Of a stretch of 64,000 nucleotides of DNA, positions 51,128-60,910 are shown one piece after another. Position numbers and translations under genes: made by a program. Source of the DNA: Magnetospirillum sp. (GTDB lineage: Bacteria; Pseudomonadota; Alphaproteobacteria; Rhodospirillales; Magnetospirillaceae); assembly GCA_024707145.1 (NCBI GenBank), contig JANQAI010000011.1, forward strand, positions 620,001 through 684,000. The letters are read 5' to 3'. Under the pieces are notes generated by a model. That model was not told the DNA's origin. It ran no database searches and saw only the letters and a program-made list of their open reading frames with translations. Position 1 is the first letter of the stretch. The number at the start of each line of letters is the position of its first letter.

Positions 51128-52498
51128 TCAGGTGTCGCCGCGCTCCGCCGAGGCGTCGCCGCAATCCCACAGATAGGGGCTGTAGCGCTGGTCCTCGATG
51201 AGGATGTGCCGCGTCAGCCAATCGCCCAGGAAGCGTGTGAGGTCGTCGCCCAGGGTGGGGGTGAACGACACCATGCGCCGTTGCAGCTGCCGCACCTCGT
51301 TCAGCATGGCCTGGTGGATGGCGCGGTGTTCCTCGAGTTCGGGGTAGTCGATGCGTTCCATCAGCGCTTCCTCGCGGCTGAAATGGGACGCGGTGTAGCC
51401 CAGCAGCTCGTCCAGCACGAATTCGATGGCGATGGGGTCCTCGCGCGTGCCGGGGCTGGACACTTGGTTGACCAGGGCCAGCAGGATGCGGTGGTCATGG
51501 TCGACCGAGTCGTTGCCCACCGACATGCCTTCCGTCCAGGGAATGGTGTGGGCATGGGCGCGCGCCATCACCACGTCGACCAGTGCCTGGGCGATCAACG
51601 GATCGAAATGGCTGCCTGACTGGTCGGCGAAGAAGTCCAGCACCCGCTCCTGCGGCCACGCCGTCTTGTAGGGGCGGTCCGAGGCCAGGGCGTCGTAGAC
51701 GTCGGCGGCGGCGACGATGCGGGCCGACAGCGGGATGTCCTGGCCCTTCAGGCGATGGGGGTAGCCGGCGCCGTCCCAGCGTTCGTGATGATGCTCGGCG
51801 ATCTCGGCGGCCAGGCGGAACTGGTGGCTGCCGGCCAGCATGGCCGAGGCCTTGCGCAGGATGGCGGCGCCGCGCGCTGCGTGCAGTTCCATCTCGGCCC
51901 GTTCCGGCGGCGTCAGCGGGCCGGCCTTGAGCAGGATGCTGTCGGGCGTGCCCACCTTGCCGATGTCGTGCAGGATGCTGGCCAGACCCACGTTGCGGCG
52001 GAAATCGTCGGTGATCTCGGCCAAGTAATGGCCTTGTTCGAGCAGGCGGCGGGTGACCTCGTGGGTCAGGCGGGCGACCCGCAGGATGTGCTCGCCGGTG
52101 TCGGTGTCGCGGTTTTCGGCCAGGTCGGCCAGGGCGATCAGCGCCACCTTCTGCGAGCGTTCCGCCTTGCGTTCGGCCAGGGATTGCTGCGACACGTCCA
52201 CCGCCGAGAAGGTGCGGCAGCCGTCGGCCATGGGGGTCAGGGTCACCTGCACCGTGGTGCGCTGGCCCGCCACGCGGTGGGAAAAGCTGGTGGGGGTGTC
52301 GTCGAAGCCCACGCCCAGGCAGCGGCCCAGGTGCTCCAGGCTGTCGCAGGCCGCCGGTCCCCCGGTGGGGTCAAGCTGCGCCATCAGGTCGAAGAACGCC
52401 TCGTTGGCTTGTTGCAGCCGGCCATTGGCCGAGAACACCGCCACCGCATAGGGCAGGGCGGCGACGATGGCCGAGGGGGAGGTGTACGAGGCTTCCAT
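51128..52498 (-). CDS. PAS / HD-GYP phosphodiesterase / bacteriohemerythrin fusion
   Basis: 456 aa, cytoplasmic. Residues 10-100 look like a PAS domain (VFSANGRLQQANEAFFDLM). An HD-GYP domain follows at about 120-310 with His137 (GEHILRVARL), the pair HD177-178 (ILHDIGKVGTP) and HHERWDGAGYP at 237-247, all needed for c-di-GMP hydrolysis. The C-terminus from about 320 is a hemerythrin with the full ligand set visible (DHDHR, SHFSREE, EHRAIHQ, RHILIEDQ). A diiron O2-binding module fused to a c-di-GMP phosphodiesterase predicts oxygen-linked motility or biofilm control. ATG at 52498 follows AAGGA. Confidence 0.9.
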   Translation of the reverse strand: MEASYTSPSAIVAALPYAVAVFSANGRLQQANEAFFDLMAQLDPTGGPAACDSLEHLGRCLGVGFDDTPTSFSHRVAGQRTTVQVTLTPMADGCRTFSAVDVSQQSLAERKAERSQKVALIALADLAENRDTDTGEHILRVARLTHEVTRRLLEQGHYLAEITDDFRRNVGLASILHDIGKVGTPDSILLKAGPLTPPERAEMELHAARGAAILRKASAMLAGSHQFRLAAEIAEHHHERWDGAGYPHRLKGQDIPLSARIVAAADVYDALASDRPYKTAWPQERVLDFFADQSGSHFDPLIAQALVDVVMARAHAHTIPWTEGMSVGNDSVDHDHRILLALVNQVSSPGTREDPIAIEFVLDELLGYTASHFSREEALMERIDYPELEEHRAIHQAMLNEVRQLQRRMVSFTPTLGDDLTRFLGDWLTRHILIEDQRYSPYLWDCGDASAERGDT

Positions 52499-52656
52499 GC
52501 ACTTTCCTTGCTGCCGCCTAGTCGGGTACCGCAATCGGCACAGGAATTCCAGCCTATAGTCATAGGCCGGATGCATTCAATCCCTCTGTCTTTTGCGATA
52601 TGGTGCCGCACCGGCTGTCGCGCGAACGACGGCGACTACAGACGAGGGGGCAGGAT

Positions 52657-53568
52657 ATGGTGCGGGCGCAATCGGCAATCTGTGCGGATACGGGCAATTA
52701 CGGCCTGTTCATCACCTTGGCCGTGGCCGAGGGCAAGGGCATGGCGGTTCGCCGCGCCGCCGCCAAGCTGCCGGCCCTGACCCGCGCGGTGGCCGACAAG
52801 CTGGGCGAGCCCGCCTTGGTCAGTGCGCTGGGCATCGGCGCCGCCGCCTGGGAGGCGGTGGTGGGCGGGCCCAAGCCGCGCGGCCTGCTGCCGTTCGAGC
52901 CGCTGGCCGATGGCTCCCGCGTCGCCCCGGCGACGCCGGCCGACCTGTTCCTGCACATCCATTCGCCGCGCCACGACGCCAACTTGGTGCTGGCGCGGGA
53001 ATTCCTGCGCAGCCTGGACGGCGGTGCCACCGTGATCGAGGAGGTCATGGGCTTCAAGCACCTGGGCGGGCGCGACCTGACCGGCTTCGTGGACGGCACC
53101 GAGAATCCCGAGGGCGACGAACGCCCCGAGGTGGCCCTGGTGGCCGAGGGCGACGCCTTCGCCGGCGGCAGCTTCGTCAGCCTTCAGCGCTATGTGCACG
53201 ACATGGCGCTGTGGGACCGCCTGCCGGTGGCCGAGCAGGAAAAGACCGTCGGCCGCACCAAGGAGGACGACGAGGAGCTGGACGACGAGGTCAAGCCGCC
53301 TACCGCCCACATCGCCCGCGTGGTGATCGAGGAGGACGGCGAGGAACTGGAAGTCCTGCGCCACAGCCTGCCCTATGGCCTGACCCGCGAATGCGGCCTG
53401 TACTTCGTCGCCTATTGCGCCAGCCCGGGTCCGTTCCGCCGCATGCTCAAGCGCATGGTGGTGCGCGACCAGGACGGCCATTACGACCACCTGCTGGATT
53501 TCACCCGGGCGGTTACCGGGGCGTCGTTCTTCACGCCGTCCGAGAACTTCCTGGAAGGCTTGGCCTAA
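52657..53568 (+). CDS. DyP-type peroxidase
   Basis: Haem peroxidase, 303 aa. The GxxDG motif is GFVDGTEN with catalytic Asp146; the proximal haem His lies in PPTAHIARVVI near residue 222 and the distal Arg in LEVLRHSLPYG. No Tat signal is seen, so it is cytoplasmic or encapsulated. ATG 52657 follows GAGGGGG. Divergent from the HD-GYP-hemerythrin gene. Confidence 0.92.
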   Translation: MVRAQSAICADTGNYGLFITLAVAEGKGMAVRRAAAKLPALTRAVADKLGEPALVSALGIGAAAWEAVVGGPKPRGLLPFEPLADGSRVAPATPADLFLHIHSPRHDANLVLAREFLRSLDGGATVIEEVMGFKHLGGRDLTGFVDGTENPEGDERPEVALVAEGDAFAGGSFVSLQRYVHDMALWDRLPVAEQEKTVGRTKEDDEELDDEVKPPTAHIARVVIEEDGEELEVLRHSLPYGLTRECGLYFVAYCASPGPFRRMLKRMVVRDQDGHYDHLLDFTRAVTGASFFTPSENFLEGLA

Positions 53569-53615
53569 CGCGCTTAGGCATCTGCCTGATCCAAATGGAA
53601 GCGTTCCCTGTTTAT

Positions 53616-53712
53616 CGTCATGGCCGGGCTTGACCCGGCCATCCATGCCTGTCCCACGGCACGCTGCCGGATGGTGCCACGTGGATGCCCGGACCAAGTC
53701 CGGGCATGACGA
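53616..53712. repeat. Intergenic palindromic repeat, family B
   Basis: Two hairpins, ATGGCCGGG-CTTGA-CCCGGCCAT and ATGCCCGGAC-CAAGT-CCGGGCAT, separated by about 40 bp and bounded by CGTCA/TGACG. It shares its first hairpin with the element at 27213-27281 and again lies between convergent genes. Confidence 0.8.
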
Positions 53713-53745
53713 GGGAGGACGTACCCGCCGCTCGACAAAAGGCCG

Positions 53746-56700
53746 TCAGGCCGCCGCCGGCACCGCCACGCCCGCCGGCTCCTCGGCCGGGGCGGGAAGG
53801 GCGTGGGCGTCCTCCTGCGCCACGGCGGGGGCGCCGTGCCAGGCGGTATGGGCGGGCAGCTGCTCGCCCTTCATGACGATGGTCAGCGGGCCGATGCGGG
53901 CGAAGTCGCCGACGCGGGTGTCGTACAGCACCGTGGCGGTGCAGCCGATGGTCACGCCCTGGCCCACCTCTACCCGGCCCACCTTCATCACCCGGTCCTC
54001 GTACAGGTGGGTCTGCAGGCCGGCGGTGGCGTTGATGGCGGTGTGGTCGCCCACCGACACGCAGTCGAACTCGGTGATGTCGGTGGTGTCCATGTAGATG
54101 CCGCTACCCATCTTCACGCCGTACAGCCGCAGCGTCCACGGCAGGAACGGGGTGCCGCGCAGGTGGTCCAGCAGCACCTTGCCGGCCATGCCCCAGTACA
54201 TTACCGCCACCGCCTCGGTGCGCAGCGCCCACCACGACCACATGGGCTTCACCGTGGGCGCGTAGGCGCCCATCATCAGCCACTTCACCGCCACCGAGGA
54301 CAGCATCAGGGCCAGCGAGATGCCGACCGACGCCGCCAGGAACTGGGGCAGTACCGTCCAGGTGTCATGGGCCAGGATGGCCGGGGCCAGCAGTTCCACC
54401 GCCAGCGTGCCGAAGGTGATGAACAGCATGGTGGGCAGCGAGACCGAGAAGGCCTCGAACACGGCGCGGCTCCACTGGCGCCAGCGTGACGGCTCGTAGG
54501 TCCAGTTGGCAGCCACGTCGCCGAATTGCTGGCGTACCGGCAGCTTGATGGGCGGGCTGCCGAACCAGATGCCGCCGCCCTGCATGTTCCCGTCGCTCGG
54601 CGGTTTGGACTTGATGCCGATCAGCGAGCCGGTGGGAATGGTGGTGCCCGGCGGCACCACCGCCTCGTTGCCGACGAAGACGCGGTCGCCGGTGCGCACC
54701 GGTTCCAGCGTCATCCAGCCGCGCCGCACCGTCTCGTCGCCCAGCACCACCTCGTCGGCGATGAAGCACTTCTCGCCGATGTCGATCAGGTCGTAGCGGC
54801 CCGACAGGTTGGTGGAGATCTCCGAGCCCTTGCCGATCTTGGCCCCCATCAGGCGGTACCACGCTCGCATGTAGACGGTGGCGTACAGCGACGACAGGGT
54901 TTCCAGGGTCAGCTCGGTGCACAGCGCCACGATCCACTTGCGGAAGTAGAAGCCGCCATGGATCGAATAGACGCCCGGCTTGACCGAGGGCAGGACCAGC
55001 CAGCGTACCAGGGCGATCATGCCCACGGTGATGACGATCAGCGCCATGGCGGTGGGCCAGGCCAGCAGCGGCAGCACCTTGAGGTAGCCGAAGCCGAAGC
55101 TCGCCTCGAACCAGTCGGCCAGCCGGTCGAAGACGGTGAAGGCCGGGAAGATGGGCACCAGCGTCACCGGCGGCAGGCCCAGCAGGGCCAGCACGTAGCC
55201 CATCCCCAGCAGCGCCCGGCGCAGGCGAGAGGCCTGGGGCGGTTCCGGTTGCGCCGCGGGATCGACCGCGCCGACCTTGCGGGCGGGCGAGCCGTCCCAC
55301 GATTCCCAGGCACCCACATGGGTGCCGGCGGGCAAGGCAGTCAGGTCGCCCAGTTCGGCGCCCTCGCCGATCACGGTGTCGTGGCCGATGACGCACGAGG
55401 TGCCCACCAGGGCGCCGGCGCCGATGGTGACGCTGCCGATGACCAACTCGTTGCCGATCACCTCGGCATTGGCCAGATGCGAGCGCGAGCCGATGGTGGC
55501 GCCATCGCCGATGGCCACCAAGTCCAGCGCCCCGGCCTCGACCTCGCCGATGAGGGCGTCGCGGCCGATGCGGGCGCCCAGCAGGCGCAGGAACCAGCGC
55601 ATGACGGGGGTGTCCTGGAACCATTTCAGGTGGACCAGGGTCAGCAGGCGCTGGGCCAGCCACCAGCGGAAATAATAGGCGCCCCACAGCGGATAGCGGC
55701 CCGGCTTGGCCCGACCCAGCACCAGCCACTTGCCGGCGATAGCCAGGGCGATGGTGCCGATGTTGATGACGCTGTAGGTGGCCAGCAGGGTGAGCAGTTC
55801 GGTGGCCCAGGTGGCGTCCTCGCCCGACAACAGCATGTAGCTGACGAACACGCCCAGCCAGGGCGCGGTGGCGAGGCCCAGGATGACGGGCAGCACGGCG
55901 GCCTGACCCAGGCCGCAGAGGACGCGCCGGGCCAGCGGCACCGGGGTGAAGCCCAGGTCGGCGGCGGGCCGGGAACGCGGCGCCCGCTCGTCCAGCCGCG
56001 CCGCCATGGCGCGCAGGGAACGGGCGGCGTAGACGTCCTGCAGGGTCAGGCCGGCCTGGGCCGGGGTCTGGCGCACCGCCGAAACGAAGCGTGCCGCCAG
56101 CAGGGAATGGCCACCCAGATCCAGGAAGAAATCGCCGTCCAAAGGAATGGCTTGGCCGGGAAAGACCGAGCGGGCGGCGGCCAGAAGCACCGCTTCCGTC
56201 TCGGTACGGGGCGCGTCGGCCTCTTCCGTCTCCATCTCGGCCAGCGGCCGGGCCATCAGCGTCTTGCGGTCCACCTTGCCCGAGACCAGCCGGGGCAGGG
56301 CGTCGATCAGGCTCGAAGCGGGACGGCACCATGTAGCCGGGCAGTTCGGCCCGCAGCCGGCCGCGCCAGCCGGCGACGTCCAGGGCGGCGCCGGGCGACG
56401 CCACGACGAAGGCCACCAGCCGGTCGATGCCGTCGTCGGGGCGCAGTACCACCGCCGCCTGGGTGACGCCCTCGCAGGCCGCCAGCCTGGCTTCGATCTC
56501 GCCCAGTTCGACGCGGAAGCCGCAGATCTTCACCTGGTCGTCGATACGGCCGTGGAATTCCAGATTGCCTTCGCCGTCCACGATCACCGCGTCACCCGAG
56601 CGGTACAGCACCGGGTCGTGGCTGTCCGGGGCGAAGGGATTGGCGATGAACTTCTCGGCGGTCAGCTCGGGGCGGCCCAGATAGCCGGCGGCCACGCCGG

Positions 56701-57778
56701 GGCCGCCGATCAGCAGTTCGCCCTGGGCGCCGGGCGCCACCGGGTTCAGCGCCTCGTCCACCACATAGGCGGTGTAGTTGGGGATGGGCCGGCCGATGGT
56801 GACCGCGCGGCCGGGGATCAGTTCGGCCACGGTGGCGACCACGGTGGTCTCGGTGGGGCCGTAGGAATTGAACACCCGCCGGCCTGGGCGGCACCAGCGT
56901 TCCACCACCGGCGGCGGGCAGGCCTCGCCGCCCAGGATGACGACGCGAAGGCTCGCCACGTCGCGCGGCAACAGGGTCAGCAGGGTGGGGACGGTATCCA
57001 GCACGGTGATGCCGGCGCCTTCCAGCACGTCGCACAGGCGGTCGGCCTGCTGCAGCGTCTCGCGACCCGCCACCCACAGGGTGGCGCCCACCAGATAGGG
57101 GATGAATATCTCTTCCAGCGACAGGTCGAAGGCCACCGAGGCGCCCTGGAAGGCAACGTCCTCGGCGCTGATGCCATAGACCTCGTTGGCGGCGCGCAGG
57201 TAGTGGCAGATGTTGCGGTGGCTGATCAGCACTGCCTTGGGTTTGCCGGTAGAACCCGAGGTGTAGATGGCGTAGGCCGGATCGGCGGGGCCGGCGCCGC
57301 TGGCGGGGGCCTGGTCCGAAACGTCTTCGCCCAGCAGGCGGCCCACCGGCAGGACGGGGGCGGACAGGCCGTCGGCGCGGGCCACGGTGGCGCCGTCCAC
57401 GATGATGGCGCGGCCGGCGCAGTCGGCCATGCAGGCGGCGACGCGCTCGGGCGGTGCGTCGAAATCGAAGGGGATGTAAGCGGCGCCGGACTTCAGGATG
57501 CCCAGCAGCGCCACGTGCAGTTCGGCCGAGCGGGACAGCCACAGCCCGACGAAGGCGCCGGGGCCGATGCCGCGCGCCTTCAGGGCGTTGGCGACCCGGT
57601 TGGCGCGGCGGTCAAGCTCGGCGTAGCTGAGGCGCTGGTCGGCGAAGACCAGGGCAGTGGCCTCGGGCGAGCGGGTGACGGTGGCGGCGAAGATGTCGCT
57701 CAGGGATTCGTCGCGCAGCAGGTCCGGGCGGGGGGCGGCGGCAAGGGCGGTCGAAGCGGGACCGGAAATCAGCGGCAT
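53746..57778 (-). pseudogene. Pls-type membrane nonribosomal peptide synthetase, apparent frameshift
   Basis: About 1343 aa after correction. Adenylation domain (residues 1-520): YAIYTSGSTGKPKAVLISHR, NSYGPTETTV, GRIDDQVKICGFRVELGEIE. Carrier protein with the phosphopantetheine Ser in DLGGHSLLAAR. There is no condensation or thioesterase domain; instead the C-terminal 700 residues alternate membrane helices with left-handed-helix (hexapeptide) segments such as IGSVTIGAGALVGTSCVIGHD. This is the architecture of epsilon-poly-L-lysine synthetase-like enzymes (NRPS terminal domain). An extra base at 56308-56313 (sense GAGCCTG) splits PSRFE from LIDALPRLVSGKVDRKT. The amino acid used cannot be assigned from sequence. 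Confidence 0.87.
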
Positions 57779-57963
57779 GATACTCCATCGCCCCGCCATG
57801 GCCGCAGGAGGCGCGCGGCATCGGGGCCGGAACAGGAAAGCAGGAAAATGTGACGGAGGCGGGGCAGGGTTCGGACACCCGGCCATGCGGGCGCGCCCGG
57901 GCGTGCGGAGGAACGCCGGCATGCGGACGGGAACGCGGCTGCCTGGGAAGGTTTCTGCATGGG

Positions 57964-58011
57964 CTAAAGTGTAGCACCCGGCGTACCACTTCCGCCAGGG
58001 CTACACCTTAA
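57964..58011. promoter_or_regulatory. Inverted repeat upstream of the peptide synthetase
   Basis: AGTGTAGC and GCTACACC half-sites are separated by about 26 nt in the AT-richer 285-nt gap before the synthetase gene. It may be an operator pair or long stem-loop. I see no clear -35/-10 pair or terminator in the rest of this gap. Confidence 0.35.
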
Positions 58012-58063
58012 AAAGCCCGTATCTGCCACTTAAGGGTTAGTTTTCCCCAATATATAGGGGTAT

Positions 58064-60865
58064 TTACGGGTTCCTCGCCGCTTTCCGCGTTCCTACCCGA
58101 TCGAGCAGGTAAGCGATGGAGCGATAGGGCTTGCCCGAATGGTCGGACAGGCCGATCTCGCAGGTGCGGTTGGACGAATAGCCGCCCTCGGCCGTGTCCG
58201 GCACCGCTTCGGGCAGGCGGCGCAGGGCGTGGTCGTTGAGTTCCGGCGTGGTGAAGCCCTTGTCGCCGGCGAAGCCGCAGCAGCCCACGCCGTCCGGGAC
58301 CACCACCGTCTCGGCGCAGGCCTTGGCCAGGGCCACCATCTTCCCGTCCAGGCCCATGCGCCGGGCCGAGCAGTTGAGATGCACCAGCACCGGACGGGTT
58401 TCCTTGGTCACCTCCAGGCGCGGCAGCACTTGGTCGTGCAGGAACTCGATGCTGTCATGCACCGCCAGCCGCTTGTCCAGCACCCGCTTCATGCGCAGCG
58501 AACAGGCCGAGGCATCCATCAGCACCGGGATGCGGCCATTGTCCGAGGCGGCCAGCAGGGCGCGCTCCATCTCGGCCGACTTGGCGTCGGCAAGGTCGTT
58601 CATGCCCTTGCTCTCGAAGGACTGGCCGCAGCACAGATTGCCCAGGTTGTCCGGGAAGATGACCTTGAAGCCGGCCTTTTCCAGCAACGCGGTCATGCGC
58701 TCGGGCACGGAATCCTGCTCGGGCGCCTCCCAGGCCGGGCCCAGGGTGCGGGTGGCGCAGGACGGCATGTAGACCACCTCGGTGCCGGCCTGGGTGCTGG
58801 CCGCTGGAACCTTGCCCGGATGGGGCAGGGAGGCATGCACCTTGGGGAAGAGGCCGCCGGTCACCGCCTTGGCGACGCGGCCGGCCACCAGGGCGGCGCG
58901 GGCGGCCGCCATGGTGGTGCCGTAATGCTTGGCGGTCAGTCCGCCCACCAGCTTCTGCACGCCGGTCAGCTTGTGTCCGCGCAGGGCCTTGGTCAGCAGG
59001 CCGGTCTCGATGCCCACCGGGCAGGCGGTGGCGCACAGGCCGCAGGCGGCGCAAGTCTCCAGGCCCTGGTAGTCGTACAGCTCGCGCAGAGCACGCTCGC
59101 GCTCGGCGTCCTGGCCGGCGGCGGCCAGCCGCGATATCTCGCGCCAGCCGGTGATGCGCTGGCGGGGGCTCAGCGTCATGCCGTGGCTGGGGCACATGCG
59201 CTCACAGAAGCCGCATTCGATGCAGGTGTCCACCAGCGGGTCGGCCGGCGGCAGCGCCTTCAGGTTCCACAGATGGGCATAGGGGTCGTCGTCCAGGATC
59301 ACGCCGGGATTGAGCAGGCCGGCCGGGTCCAGCAACTGCTTGATGCGCCACATCAAGGCAGTGGCGTCGCGGCCCCACTCCATTTCCACGAAGGGCGCCA
59401 TGTTGCGGCCGGTGCCGTGCTCGGCCTTCAGCGAGCCGTCATACTTGTCCACCACCAGATGGCAGACGTCGTCCATGAAGGCGGCGTAGCGCTCCACCTC
59501 GGCGCGGTCGCCGAAATCCTGGGTGAAGACGAAGTGGACGTTGCCGTCCAGCGCGTGGCCGAAAATGATGGCCTCGGCATAGCCGTGCTTGGCGAACAGC
59601 GCCTGCAGGTCCAGCATGGCCTGGGCGAGGTCGGGGATCTTGAACGCCACGTCCTCGATGATGACGGTGGTGCCGGTCTTGCGCACGGCGCCCACGGCGG
59701 GGAACAGGCCCTTGCGGATCTTCCACAGCTTGCCGTACTCGTCGGCGTCGGCGGTGAACGCGGGGGCGTGCAAGGTGGCGAAGCCGGCCAGCACCGCCTC
59801 GATGGCCTTGATGTTGGCCTCCAGCCCGTCGGCGCTCTCGGCGCGGGTTTCCACCAGGAGCGCGGTGACGCCGTCGGCCACGCCGACGATCTCGGCCGGC
59901 ATGCCCGGCTTGTCCTCCACCGATTTCAGCGCCGGGCGGTCCATCAGTTCCACCGCCGACACCGGAGCGGTCTTGAGGCTCGCCACCGCCCGGCAGGCCT
60001 CGGCGATATCGGGGAACAGGGCCAGCGCGCTGGCCTTGTGGGCGTGCTCGGGCACCGTGCGGTAAGTGATCTCGGCGATGAAGCCCAGCGTGCCCTCGGA
60101 CCCGATCATCAGGTGTTGGAGGATGTCGATGGGATCGGTGAAGTCCACCAAGGCGTTGAGCGAATAGCCGGTGGTGTTCTTGATGGCGAACTTGGAGCGG
60201 ATGCGCTCGGCCAGGGTCGGGTTGTCGCGGGTGGCCTGGCCCAGTTGCTCCAGCTCGGCCAGCAGCCCGGCATGGGACTGGCGGAAGGCGGCGCGGCTGG
60301 CTTCGTCGCCGGTATCCACCAGGGTGCCGTCGGCCAGCACCAGGCGCATGGACAGCAGCGTCTGGTAGCTGTTGTCCGCGGTGCCGCAGCACATGCCCGA
60401 GGAATTGTTGGCGGCCATGCCGCCGATCTTGGCGGAATCGATGGAGGCCGGGTCGGGGCCGATCTTGCGGGCGAAGGCGGCGAGGCGGCGGTTGGCCTCG
60501 GCCCCGATGACGCCGGGCTGCAGGCGGATGACGGCGCCGTCCTGCTCGATCTTCACCCCGTTCCAGCCGTCGCCCAGCATCAGCAGCACGGAATCGGTCA
60601 CCGCCTGGCCCGACAGCGAGGTGCCGGCGGCGCGGAAGGTGACCGGCGCCTGCGCCGCGCGGCAGGCGGCCAGCACCGCCAGCACCTCGGCCTCGTCGTC
60701 GGTCTTGACAACGATCTGCGGGATCAGGCGGTAGAAGCTGGCGTCGGTGCCGTAGGCGAGCACGCGCAAGGGATCGCGGATCAGCCGTTGGGACGGGATG
60801 ATCTCGGCCAGGCGGGCGGCGAGGGCGTCGTAATCGCGCGTGGCGGTTTTGGCGGTGCTGTTCAT
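58064..60865 (-). CDS. dld: Quinone-linked D-lactate dehydrogenase, FAD / Fe-S (Dld-II type)
   Basis: 933 aa. N-terminal FAD_binding_4 domain (FRAAGTSLSGQAVTD, IDSAKIGGMAANNSSG), FAD-oxidase C domain ending KQLLDPAGLLNPGVIL, then two 4Fe-4S motifs (CIECGFCERMCP, CAACGLCATACP) and CCG-type domains (NLCCGQSFES, GCCGFAGDKG). Length and order match the Dld-II D-lactate dehydrogenase that feeds electrons to quinone. It lies in the same run as lutB and lutC, so both lactate isomers could be used. Soluble, membrane-associated by family. Confidence 0.92.
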   Translation of the reverse strand: MNSTAKTATRDYDALAARLAEIIPSQRLIRDPLRVLAYGTDASFYRLIPQIVVKTDDEAEVLAVLAACRAAQAPVTFRAAGTSLSGQAVTDSVLLMLGDGWNGVKIEQDGAVIRLQPGVIGAEANRRLAAFARKIGPDPASIDSAKIGGMAANNSSGMCCGTADNSYQTLLSMRLVLADGTLVDTGDEASRAAFRQSHAGLLAELEQLGQATRDNPTLAERIRSKFAIKNTTGYSLNALVDFTDPIDILQHLMIGSEGTLGFIAEITYRTVPEHAHKASALALFPDIAEACRAVASLKTAPVSAVELMDRPALKSVEDKPGMPAEIVGVADGVTALLVETRAESADGLEANIKAIEAVLAGFATLHAPAFTADADEYGKLWKIRKGLFPAVGAVRKTGTTVIIEDVAFKIPDLAQAMLDLQALFAKHGYAEAIIFGHALDGNVHFVFTQDFGDRAEVERYAAFMDDVCHLVVDKYDGSLKAEHGTGRNMAPFVEMEWGRDATALMWRIKQLLDPAGLLNPGVILDDDPYAHLWNLKALPPADPLVDTCIECGFCERMCPSHGMTLSPRQRITGWREISRLAAAGQDAERERALRELYDYQGLETCAACGLCATACPVGIETGLLTKALRGHKLTGVQKLVGGLTAKHYGTTMAAARAALVAGRVAKAVTGGLFPKVHASLPHPGKVPAASTQAGTEVVYMPSCATRTLGPAWEAPEQDSVPERMTALLEKAGFKVIFPDNLGNLCCGQSFESKGMNDLADAKSAEMERALLAASDNGRIPVLMDASACSLRMKRVLDKRLAVHDSIEFLHDQVLPRLEVTKETRPVLVHLNCSARRMGLDGKMVALAKACAETVVVPDGVGCCGFAGDKGFTTPELNDHALRRLPEAVPDTAEGGYSSNRTCEIGLSDHSGKPYRSIAYLLDRVGTRKAARNP

Positions 60866-60910
60866 GATGTCCGTTTCAGATCAGATGTAGCCTAGGCGCG
60901 GAGCGCCTGG

